A stretch of DNA of 64,000 nucleotides from Acidocella aminolytica 101 = DSM 11237. GTDB taxonomy: Bacteria > Pseudomonadota > Alphaproteobacteria > Acetobacterales > Acetobacteraceae. The notes beneath the pieces are model-generated. The model was not told the DNA's origin and did no database searches. It worked only from the letters and a program-made list of their open reading frames with translations. How positions within the stretch are numbered: position 1 is the first letter of the stretch; each line of letters begins with the position of its first letter. Made by a program: the position numbers and the translations under genes. The stretch spans positions 1 to 64,000 of the forward strand of contig NZ_FQVJ01000003.1 in NCBI RefSeq assembly GCF_900129125.1, written 5' to 3'. This document shows, in pieces, positions 35,626 through 44,600 of this stretch.

Positions 35626-36396
35626 TTACAGGCTGAACTTTTCGCCCAAATAAACCCGGCGTACATCCTCATGTGCGACCACTTCTTCCGGGTTGCCTTC
35701 CATCAGCACCTGACCGTCATACAAAATATACGCCCGGTCGATGATCTCCAGCGTCTCACGGACATTATGATCCGTAATCAGCACTCCCAGACCACGATGC
35801 TTCAGATGCGCCACTAGATCGCGAATTTCCCCCACGGCAATGGGGTCAATGCCCGCCAACGGCTCATCGAGCAGGATATAATTAGGCCCAGTCGCCAAGG
35901 CGCGGGCAATTTCCACACGCCGTCGCTCACCGCCTGAAAGCGCGAGGGCAGGGGTGCGGCGCAGATGAGAGATGCCGAACTCCGCCAGCAACTCGGTCAG
36001 CATCTCCTCCCGCTTGTCGCGGTCGGTTTCCACCATATCCAGCGCCGCCATGATGTTCTGCTCAACGTTCAGCCCTCGGAATACGCTGGCTTCCTGCGGC
36101 AGATATCCAATCCCAAGCCGTGCGCGCCGGTACATCGGCAGGTTGGAAATTTCTACCCCATCCAGTTCAATCGTTCCGGAATCAGGCCCGATTAGCCCAA
36201 CAATCATGTAAAAGGTTGTGGTTTTACCAGCGCCATTCGGCCCCAGAAGCCCTACCGCCTCGCCGCGCCGCACGGAAAGCGACACGTTTCTCACCACCGG
36301 GCGCTTCTTGAAGCGTTTGCCAAGCCCCTTGGCCACAAGCCCGCTGCCTTGTTCCAGCGTTGGCGTGGAGGTGTTTTTTTCCATGACAGCGCTCAT
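35626..36396 (-). CDS. lptB: LPS export ABC transporter ATPase LptB
   Basis: This 256-residue ATPase drives extraction of LPS by LptFG. It has Walker A GPNGAGKTT at about 52-60, the ABC signature LSGGERRR and Walker B YILLDEPLAGIDP. The H-loop is in LITDHNVRETLEI. The short insertion-free layout and ARLGIGYLPQEASVFRGLNV are typical of LptB/YhbG. The start overlaps the stop of lptA by 4 bp. Confidence 0.96.
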   Translation of the reverse strand: MSAVMEKNTSTPTLEQGSGLVAKGLGKRFKKRPVVRNVSLSVRRGEAVGLLGPNGAGKTTTFYMIVGLIGPDSGTIELDGVEISNLPMYRRARLGIGYLPQEASVFRGLNVEQNIMAALDMVETDRDKREEMLTELLAEFGISHLRRTPALALSGGERRRVEIARALATGPNYILLDEPLAGIDPIAVGEIRDLVAHLKHRGLGVLITDHNVRETLEIIDRAYILYDGQVLMEGNPEEVVAHEDVRRVYLGEKFSL

Positions 36397-37265
36397 TGTG
36401 CCTTTCCTGATCCGGGCAGAATGACGCCGGAAACCTGTTTGCCCGCACCCGCTAGCAGAGTCGCTACGCCTGTTTTCATATTCACCAGCGCATCGGAACC
36501 CGCCAGTTCGTTAGGCCCATGAATAATATGCACATTGCCACCCAGCCGGGCCTGCCCGGTGCCGGGGAGATAAACGCCCCGGTCGCCGGTAGCCGTGTCG
36601 GTCGTGGTTTTGATGATCACATGTCCCACAGCCTCGACTTTTTTCAGATTACCGCCCTGGTCCGGCGTATTTTGATTCTGGTTGGTGTCCGCGAAATAGC
36701 CAGTAATGACATCCGCGGCGATGGAACGCCCATCATTGGCCACAATCAATGCATCCCCGCGCGCGATGGCTTTATGCTGCCCCGCATAATATTCGATGGA
36801 TGTCTTGGCGGTGACCGTGTCCTTAGGCGTGGTGAGCTTCAAGTTCTTACCGGTCAGCACCAAAACCTGCTTGCCCACATCGTAAACAGCATGGTCACCC
36901 CAGCCATTGTCCGTGGCGGTGTAGATATGAACATTTCCAATGGCATCCAACTCGGTTAGCTGCGCATTGCCTTGGTCCAGCGGATTGGAACTCTCATTGT
37001 CCTTACCTGTCTGCGTCCCGCTTCCGGCTTTTTTCACATAATGTGCCACAAGCTGGTTGGCGGTGACGGTTACATCACCACGCACGGCCTTCGCATTGCC
37101 GGTGGCAGTGACTGTTTGCGCTTCCTGAGACCAGCTAATGCCTTGCGAGGCGGTAATCTGGATCGGCTCAGGCGCAGCTCCTGGCTTGCCGCCAAGGTTT
37201 AAACTCTGGGCATAAGCGGGGGCGGCGGCGCACAGCATGACCGGCAGAATAAAGAAGAGTTTCAT
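36393..37265 (-). CDS. lptA: LPS bridge protein LptA (OstA-like)
   Basis: This 290-residue periplasmic protein has the signal peptide MKLFFILPVMLCAAAPAYAQ. OstA-like beta-jellyroll repeats follow (for example QEAQTVTATGNAKAVRGDVT, SNPLDQGNAQLTELDAIGNV), forming the bridge that carries LPS across the periplasm. The larger size than E. coli LptA is usual for alphaproteobacteria. It overlaps lptB and lptC by 4 bp on each side. Confidence 0.93.
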   Translation of the reverse strand: MKLFFILPVMLCAAAPAYAQSLNLGGKPGAAPEPIQITASQGISWSQEAQTVTATGNAKAVRGDVTVTANQLVAHYVKKAGSGTQTGKDNESSNPLDQGNAQLTELDAIGNVHIYTATDNGWGDHAVYDVGKQVLVLTGKNLKLTTPKDTVTAKTSIEYYAGQHKAIARGDALIVANDGRSIAADVITGYFADTNQNQNTPDQGGNLKKVEAVGHVIIKTTTDTATGDRGVYLPGTGQARLGGNVHIIHGPNELAGSDALVNMKTGVATLLAGAGKQVSGVILPGSGKAQ

Positions 37266-37921
37266 TGAACCTGGGTCAAAGTCATGGTGGCCGGACCGTG
37301 GAAAGTGATCTGGCTGCCCCGGCCGGTCAAGGTGAAGCCATTTTGTGCGCTCAAGGTGCCGAACGGACCGGTAACCTGTACGGGATTGGTGCTGGAGGCA
37401 TCCCCAGCATGCAGATCCACCGATGCCTGCTTGGTGGTCACGATCACGCCGTCATTACGGTAAAGCGTGACGCCGCCTGAAAGGTCGAGCTTATCACTTT
37501 TCTGGTGGTAATCGCCGTTAGCTGATTTCAGCATCAGCCACGCGCCGGATTTGAGCGTGATATCGCCCTGGGGTGCGATGAGGGCAACATTATTCGCGTC
37601 TTTCTGTACCGCACTTTGCGCGGTCAACGTATAAGGCTGCCCCTGCTGGTCGCGGCCATGATAGGTGGCGCCTTGCATGCGAGAGGTTTCGCTGCCGGAG
37701 CTCTTGCTGAGATGATAGGTCACGCGGTTCGCGTCCGGTCCGTTCTGCCATGAGGGGGCCAACGCTAGTGCTACCAGCAACGCCACCGCCGCCACCGGCA
37801 AAGCGCGCTTCAGCAGCGTGACTCGAAGGCTCCGGCGGGCGAGCTCGGCCGGCGCATCCTGCCGCTGGCGACGGATCGAATCGAGGACTGACTGGCGAGG
37901 GGCGCGATTCATGTGATTCAT
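37262..37921 (-). CDS. lptC: LPS export component LptC
   Basis: A bitopic inner-membrane protein of about 219 residues. From ATG 37921 (MNHMNRAPRQ...) a basic cytoplasmic region is followed by the transmembrane helix LKRALPVAAVALLVALALA. A periplasmic LptC/OstA-like domain (NGVTYHLSK-type onward, GATYHGRDQQGQPYTLTAQS) completes it. LptC hands LPS from LptBFG to LptA. The open frame extends to 37984, but the shorter start is more credible. Its stop overlaps the start of lptA. Confidence 0.88.
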   Translation of the reverse strand: MNHMNRAPRQSVLDSIRRQRQDAPAELARRSLRVTLLKRALPVAAVALLVALALAPSWQNGPDANRVTYHLSKSSGSETSRMQGATYHGRDQQGQPYTLTAQSAVQKDANNVALIAPQGDITLKSGAWLMLKSANGDYHQKSDKLDLSGGVTLYRNDGVIVTTKQASVDLHAGDASSTNPVQVTGPFGTLSAQNGFTLTGRGSQITFHGPATMTLTQVQ

Positions 37922-38134
37922 GCAAACGCCTCGCACGGCGTCATGGAAAAAAGCAGATGAAAGCCCATGGCGTGCTCCTGCCACGAAATTAAGGCGGGAG
38001 CAGGGCAGCCGGAAACCGGCCAGGCCAACAACCGCCCGTGGAGATGATGTCCATTGGCGCGAATCATAGCTTATCCTATGAACAGCGTCGCAGCGCCGGT
38101 CAACACGATATGCGCAACCCTATGTAACCTGTTT

Positions 38135-38764
38135 TTAATGGCTAAAAAGGTCGGGGTCCCCGTAGCCAAGTAAATCGAGCTTCGCGCGTGTGGGTAAAAA
38201 AGCATAAGCAGCCTGAGCAATCTCCATGCGTCCCTCGCGTTCCAGAAGCGTGCACAACTTGTCCCAGATCCGGTGCAGATACAGCACGTCCGATGCGGCG
38301 TAATTCAGTTGCTCCTGCGTTAACGTCAACGCGCCCCAGTCACTTGTCTGCTGCTGCTTTGAAATTTCCACCCCGGCTAGGTCGCGACAAAGCTCTTTCA
38401 GCCCGTGCCGGTCCGTATAGGTCCGCACCAACTTGGAGGCGATTTTCGTGCAGATAACCGGAGCCGTGACCACGTCCAGCGCGTTATAAAGAGTCGCGAG
38501 GTCAAACCGAGCATAATGAAACAGTTTGGTGATGTCGGGGTTCGCAAGCAAAGCCTTGAGGTTTGGGCAATTTCGGCCTTGGCCGCCGAGGGATTCGGGG
38601 ATGATCTGCACCAAATGCGCAGTCCCATTGCCTGAGGAAAGCTGAACCACGCACAGCCTGTCCCGGTGCGGGTTGAGCCCCATGGTTTCGGTGTCCACCG
38701 CCACAACCGGGCCAAAGTCGAGACCCGATGGCAGATCGTGCTTATGAAGCTCAATCTGGTTCAT
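38135..38764 (-). CDS. rnd: ribonuclease D-type 3'-5' exonuclease
   Basis: This 209-residue DEDD exonuclease has motif Exo I in VAVDTETMGLNP, Exo II in LFHYARFDLATL and Exo III YAASDVLYLHRI. It is the short form without HRDC domains, common in alphaproteobacteria next to lptC. It trims the 3' ends of stable RNAs. About 210 bp of apparently gene-free DNA separate it from lptC. Confidence 0.92.
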   Translation of the reverse strand: MNQIELHKHDLPSGLDFGPVVAVDTETMGLNPHRDRLCVVQLSSGNGTAHLVQIIPESLGGQGRNCPNLKALLANPDITKLFHYARFDLATLYNALDVVTAPVICTKIASKLVRTYTDRHGLKELCRDLAGVEISKQQQTSDWGALTLTQEQLNYAASDVLYLHRIWDKLCTLLEREGRMEIAQAAYAFLPTRAKLDLLGYGDPDLFSH

Positions 38765-38796
38765 CGTGATGCCTGATTTTCATGTAAGATTAAAAA

Positions 38797-38883
38797 TGGT
38801 GCCCAGGAGAGGACTCGAACCTCCACGCCCTTGCGAGCGCTAGCACCTGAAGCTAGTGCGTCTACCAATTCCGCCACCTGGGC
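38797..38883 (-). tRNA. tRNA-Leu(CAG)
   Basis: The 87-nt leftward class II tRNA has acceptor stem GCCCAGG/CCTGGGC. The anticodon stem CTAGC/GCTAG has loop TTCAGGT (anticodon CAG). A long variable arm CGCTCGCAAGGGCG and T-arm GGAGG-TTCGAGT-CCTCT follow. Discriminator A and an encoded CCA end are present. It reads CTG codons. Confidence 0.95.
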
Positions 38884-39045
38884 TTAACCATTTTTTCGGG
38901 CTGTCCAGAATTTCGTCTGGGCTGCCGTCACGGTGCTGAAGCATCGTGGACGGGCGTTTAACGATGTCGTCACAGGACGTCAACATGGCTTGAGCGTGTT
39001 TTTTTTGCGCCGTACAACTGAACCGAAACAAAGAGAGGGTATCGC

Positions 39046-39984
39046 ATGCTGTTCGAGCGCAGAATTGCTACAGTTTTCGGGGCTTCTGGATTTTTAGGAC
39101 GGTATGTTGTGCAGCGTCTCGCTGACCGGGGGTACATTGTCCGTGCCGCCGTGCGGGACACAGAATCGGCCAAATTCCTCAAGCCCATGGGCGCGGTCGG
39201 GCAGGTGGTTCTGCTTTACGCGCCGGTTTCTGAGGAAGCGCTTGTGGCGCGAGCCGTTGAAGGTGCTGAAATCGTCATCAATCTCGCGGGAATTCTTACG
39301 GAATCCCAGAAAGGCGCCTTTGCTGCCACCCATGCTGAAGGGGCCGGTAGGGTGGCGAGGCTGGCGCGAGCAGCTCATGCGCGTTTTGTGCATGTCTCGG
39401 CCATTGGCGCCAATCCGGCCAGCGCATCTTCTTATGCGCGCAGCAAGGGTGAGGGGGAGCGAGCTGTTAAAAGCGCGCACCCTGAAGCGGCGATTCTCCG
39501 CCCCTCGATCATCTTTGGGCGTGAAGACCAGTTCTTTAACCGCTTCGCCAGCATGGCGTCTCTTATGCCAATTCTGCCCATCGTTTATGGCGGGACCAAG
39601 TTCCAGCCGGTTTGGGTCGCGAACGTTGCGGATGCCGTCCTGGCGGCGCTGAAGCCTGATGCGGCGGGGAAGATCTTTGAGCTAGGCGGGCCGGAGCAAA
39701 AGAGCTTCAAGGCGTTGATCGAGCAAATGCTCGCCATCATCGAACGTAAATCCTGCATCTGGGATATGCCGGTCGGGCTGGCGCGGTTGGTGGCAGCGAT
39801 CCCTTTTTCCGGCCTAACGGCGGATCAGATCATTTTGCTGGAATCCGACAATATCGTCTCGCCGGGCATGCCGGGGCTGGAGGAGCTGGGCATCGCCCCC
39901 ACGCGGCTTGATCTTGTGCTGCCGGAATATCTCGCGCGCTATCGTATCTCGGGCCGCCGCCAAGCAGACATTTTTATCGAATAG
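39046..39984 (+). CDS. complex I NDUFA9-like NAD(P)-binding protein
   Basis: This 312-residue extended short-chain-dehydrogenase-fold protein starts MLFERRIATVFGASGFLGRY with the nucleotide motif G-A-S-G-F-L-G. It has VINLAGIL and a YARSKGEGE segment carrying Tyr-x-x-x-Lys. Sequence and length match the NDUFA9 / complex I-associated group, which lacks clear catalytic use in many members. It may stabilise NADH dehydrogenase or act on isoprenoid or NAD(P) metabolites. Lies alone on the right strand after tRNA-Leu. Confidence 0.85.
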   Translation: MLFERRIATVFGASGFLGRYVVQRLADRGYIVRAAVRDTESAKFLKPMGAVGQVVLLYAPVSEEALVARAVEGAEIVINLAGILTESQKGAFAATHAEGAGRVARLARAAHARFVHVSAIGANPASASSYARSKGEGERAVKSAHPEAAILRPSIIFGREDQFFNRFASMASLMPILPIVYGGTKFQPVWVANVADAVLAALKPDAAGKIFELGGPEQKSFKALIEQMLAIIERKSCIWDMPVGLARLVAAIPFSGLTADQIILLESDNIVSPGMPGLEELGIAPTRLDLVLPEYLARYRISGRRQADIFIE

Positions 39985-40193
39985 GATTAAAATCGGACCT
40001 AATTATAGGAAAAATTGGATGATAAACCTCAGCCTCTGGAACGGGTTTTGATAAAATAGGTATCGTTTTGATTCCTATTGCAAAAAAAACCTTGGCCAAC
40101 CGCCAAAAATTTCTGTAAGACACCCATCCGTGATCTCCCGGTACGCGGTTCCGCTTGCGGTTCCGCGTCTTCTTTACGAACGAGGCGAAAAAT

Positions 40194-41627
40194 ATGGCCG
40201 AGCGCATGCTGAAATTCATTTCCCTGCCCCAGCAAATGCCCCAAAAGCGCACGGCCGAGGAGCGCCGGAAGGATTTTGACGAGATTTATGAATCCTTCGT
40301 GCCGGAGGCCGCCGTCGCGCAAGCCAGCCGCTGCTCGCAATGCGGCATCCCGTTCTGCTCGGTGCACTGCCCGCTCTCCAACAATATCCCGGACTGGCTG
40401 AAGCTCACAGCCGAGGGGCGACTTGAGGAAGCGTATGAGCTGTCCTCCGCAACCAACACATTTCCCGAGATTTGCGGCCGCATCTGCCCGCAGGACCGGC
40501 TGTGTGAAGGCAATTGCGTGATCGAGAAGGGTTTTGAGTCCGTCACGATCGGCGCGGTTGAGCGCTATATCACGGACACTGCTTTCGAGAATGGCTGGGT
40601 CAAACCCATCGCCCCGCTCGCGGCGCGCTCTGAGAGCGTTGGCATCATCGGTGCCGGCCCAGCGGGCTTGGCGGCGGCTGAGAAGCTGCGCAGCTTTGGC
40701 TATCAGGTAACGGTTTATGACCGGCATGACCGCGTCGGCGGGCTGCTCATTTATGGCATTCCTGGCTTCAAGCTGGAGAAAGAGATTGTGCTGCGCCGCT
40801 GGAAGTGGCTGGAAGAGGGCGGTGTGAAGTTCGTCCTGGGCGCGGATATTGGCGGCGAGACGTCGTTCTCCGCGCTGCGTGAAAAACATAACGCGGTGCT
40901 GATCGCCACTGGCGTTTACAATGCGCGTGACATTGGAGGGCCGGGCTCCGGGCTGCCGGGTATCGTCAAGGCGCTGGATTTCCTCATCACCTCGAACCGC
41001 AGGAGCTTGGGCGATGTGGTGCCGGACTATGATTCAGGCCTTCTGAATGCGTCGGGCAAGGATGTGGTGGTCATCGGCGGCGGGGACACCGCTATGGATT
41101 GTGTTCGCACCGCCATCCGCCAGGATGCGAAATCCGTTACCTGCCTTTATCGCCGTGACAAGCAGAACATGCCGGGCTCCCTGCGTGAGGTGAAGAACGC
41201 TGAGGAAGAGGGCGTCACCTTCACTTGGCTTTCCGCGCCTGAGTCGTTCCTGGGGGATGAGCACGTAACCGGCGTGCGCGCCGTTCGTATGCATCTGGGC
41301 CTGCCAGATGCCTCAGGCCGCCAGTCCGTCGAACCGATCGAGGGGTCAGCCTTCACGCTCAAGGCGGATCTCGTGATCAAGGCGCTGGGCTATGATCCTG
41401 AAGACCTACCCACCGCCTTTAACGAGCCGGAACTCACCCTCACAGGTTGGGGTACGTTGAAGGTGAATCCTCGCAGCTTTGAAACCTCTCTGTCCGGCGT
41501 GTACGCCGCGGGTGACATTGTGCGCGGCGCCTCCCTCGTCGTCTGGGCCATCCGCGACGGACGCGATGCCGCCGCCGCCATCCATCGTCAATTTCAGGCC
41601 GCCCGTCCGGCGCAGGCCGCGGAGTAA
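40194..41627 (+). CDS. gltD: glutamate synthase small subunit
   Basis: This 477-residue FAD/NADPH-binding beta subunit feeds electrons to GltB. The N-terminal Fe-S ligand cysteines are in CSQCGIPFCSVHCP and CGRICPQDRLCEGNC. The FAD motif GAGPAGLAAAEKL and NADPH motif GGGDTAMDC follow. The C-terminus has the FAD-binding segment SLSGVYAAGDIVRGASLVVW. The start at 40194 follows GAGGCGAAAA. The gltB start follows its stop by 3 bp, so the two form one operon. Confidence 0.96.
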   Translation: MAERMLKFISLPQQMPQKRTAEERRKDFDEIYESFVPEAAVAQASRCSQCGIPFCSVHCPLSNNIPDWLKLTAEGRLEEAYELSSATNTFPEICGRICPQDRLCEGNCVIEKGFESVTIGAVERYITDTAFENGWVKPIAPLAARSESVGIIGAGPAGLAAAEKLRSFGYQVTVYDRHDRVGGLLIYGIPGFKLEKEIVLRRWKWLEEGGVKFVLGADIGGETSFSALREKHNAVLIATGVYNARDIGGPGSGLPGIVKALDFLITSNRRSLGDVVPDYDSGLLNASGKDVVVIGGGDTAMDCVRTAIRQDAKSVTCLYRRDKQNMPGSLREVKNAEEEGVTFTWLSAPESFLGDEHVTGVRAVRMHLGLPDASGRQSVEPIEGSAFTLKADLVIKALGYDPEDLPTAFNEPELTLTGWGTLKVNPRSFETSLSGVYAAGDIVRGASLVVWAIRDGRDAAAAIHRQFQAARPAQAAE

Positions 41628-41630
41628 TCA

Positions 41631-44600
41631 ATGATGAACAACGAAACCGCCCCCGAATTTCTCTCCGCCTGGGACGCCAACACGCAGGCCCTGCGTGACA
41701 CTTATAGCCGCGACCAAGAGCATGATTCCTGCGGCGTCGGCCTCGTCGCGGCGCTGGATGGCAAGCGTCGCCGCGATGTGGTGCAGGCTGGTATCGACGC
41801 GCTGAAGGCTGTTTGGCATCGCGGAGCCGTGGATGCCGACGGCAAGACCGGCGACGGTGCTGGGATTCACATCGAAATCCCGCAGGATTTCTTCGCGGAG
41901 GAGGTCAAACGCGGCGGCGATCGTCTGCGTGAAGGGCCGATTGCGGTGGGCATGGTATTCTTGCCCAAGACTGACCTTAGCGCGCAGGAGCGTTGCCGCC
42001 AGATCGTCGAAACCGAGATTTTGAACTTCGGCTATCGCATCTATGGCTGGCGCCAGGTGCCCATCAATGTCGATTGCATTGGTGAAAAAGCCAACGCTAC
42101 CCGTCCCGAGATCGAGCAGATCATGCTCTGGAACGCGCGCGGCATCTCCGAGGATGAGTTCGAGCGTGAACTCTACATCATCCGCCGCAAGATTGAGAAG
42201 GCCGCCATAGAAGCCCAGGTGGGTGAGCTTTATCTCTGCTCGCTGTCCTGCCGGTCTATCGTTTATAAGGGCATGTTCCTGGCCGAGAGCCTGACGGAAT
42301 TCTACCCGGATCTGCTGGATGAGCGCTTTGTGTCGCGCTTTGCCATTTATCACCAGCGTTATTCCACCAACACCTTCCCTACCTGGAAGCTTGCACAGCC
42401 GTTCCGCATGTTGGCCCATAACGGTGAAATCAACACCGTCGCGGGTAACATTAACTGGATGCAGAGCCACGAAACCCGCCTGGGTGCCGAGGGGCTGGAT
42501 GAGTTCCTGGATTATGTGAAGCCGGTGGTGCAAGCCTCCGGGTCCGATACGGCGGCGCTGGACAATGTGTTCGAGCTGTTGGTGCGCGCCGGGCGCGACG
42601 CGCCGATGGCCAAGGCGCTGATGATCCCGCCCTCCATCGCTAATGACGCGACGATGCCGCAGGCCCATAAGGACTTGTTTCTGTACTGCAACGCTGTAAT
42701 GGAACCCTGGGACGGTCCGGCTGCTGTGGCCGCCACAGATGGCCGCTTCGTAATCGCCGGGCTGGACCGTAACGGCTTGCGTCCGCTGCGCTATACCATC
42801 ACCAAGCACAAGATGCTGGTGGTCGGCTCCGAAACCGGCATGGTGAAGTTTGAGGAAGAAGACATCGTCGAGAAGGGCGCTGTTGGCCCAGGCCAGACCA
42901 TCGCGGTCGATCTCGATGAAGCCAAATTCTACCATGACGGCGAAGTAAAGGATATGCTGGCCGCCCGGCAGGATTTTGCCGCCTGGACCAAGCGCATCAC
43001 CGTCATCGACCATATCGTGAAAACCGACGCGCCGGAGCCCGTGCGCTTCGATGTCGAGGCGCTGCGCCGTCACCAGCTTGCGGTTGGCTTCTCGCTTGAG
43101 GATATGGAACTGATCCTGCACCCGATGGTGGAAGGCTCCCAGGAAGCCACCGGCTCGATGGGCGATGATACGCCGATCGCGGTTCTGTCCGACCGTTATC
43201 GCGGCCTGCATCATTATTTCCGTCAGAGCTTCAGCCAGGTCACCAACCCGGCCATCGACTCCCTGCGTGAAACCCGGGTGATGTCGCTCAAGACCCGTCT
43301 TGGCAATCTTGGTAACGTGCTCGATGAGAACGAGGAGCAGTGTGACCTGCTTCAGCTCGAATCCCCGGTGCTATCTACCGCTGAGTTCGAGGCCATGCGC
43401 CGCACCATGGGGGCTTCCGCCTGCGTGGTGGACGCCACCTTTAAGGTCACGAACGGGGAGGGTGGTCTACGCCGCGCTATTGAGCGTATCCGCCGTGAGG
43501 CTGAGGAGGGTGTGCGCGCTGGCTGCACCCATGTCATCCTCACCGATGAAGCCATGTCGCCCGAGCGCGCGCCGATCCCCATGATCCTCGCCACCGGGGC
43601 CGTTCATACGCATCTCGTGCGCCAGTCTCTGCGGACCTTCACCTCGCTGAACGTCCGTTCCTCCGAGTGTCTCGACGTGCATTATTTCGCAGTGCTGGTC
43701 GGTGTCGGCGCCACAACGGTGAACGCCTATTTGGCACAGGAATCTATCGCTGACCGTCACGCCCGCGGCCTGTTCGGCAATCTGTCACTGAAAGATTGCG
43801 TCGCCCGCTACAAGAAGGCGGTGGATAAGGGGCTGCTCAAGGTGATGTCCAAGCTCGGCATCTCCGTCATCTCCTCCTATCGCGGTGGGTATAATTTCGA
43901 GGCCATCGGCCTGTCCCGCGCGCTGGTTGGTGAGTTCTTCCCCGGCATGCCTTCGCGCATTTCCGGTATCGGCCTGCCTGGCATCGCGCATAAGGTGCTG
44001 GAGCTGCATCAGAAAGCCTGGGACGGCAATGCCGTGCCGCTGGATGTCGGCGGATTATACCGTCTGCGCCGCAGCGGCGAAGCACATGCCTTCGACAACA
44101 ATGCCATCCACCTGCTGCAAACAGCGGTGGGCACCGGCTCCTATAAGATGTTCAAAAAATATTCCGAGATGGTGCGCAAGCAGAAGCCGATCGCCCTGCG
44201 CGACCTTCTGGATTTCCGCACCAAGGGGCTGGAGCCGATCTCGGTGGACGAGGTAGAGAGCATCACCTCGATCCGCAAGCGCTTGCTGGCGCCGGGCATC
44301 TCTCTAGGCGCGCTGAGCCCGGAAGCGCACGAAACACTCTCTATCGCCATGAACCGCATCGGCGCACGGTCTGATTCGGGTGAGGGCGGTGAAGACCCGG
44401 CACGTTCCGAGCCGCGCCCAAATGGTGACAACGCCTCCTCCGCGATCAAGCAGATCGCCTCCGGCCGCTTTGGCGTCACGGCAGAATATTTGAATGATTG
44501 TAAGGAAATCGAGATCAAGGTCGCACAGGGCGCCAAGCCTGGCGAGGGCGGTCAGCTTCCTGGCTTCAAGGTCACGGAACTCATCGCCAAGCTGCGTCAT

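Noticed and set aside
40145-40170. GCGGTTCCGC direct repeats before gltD
   Set aside because: Only two short copies, without a known site type; could be chance or simple sequence.
41628-43214. Leftward 528-codon frame opposite gltB
   Set aside because: It lies wholly antisense to a certain gltB and shows no recognisable motif.
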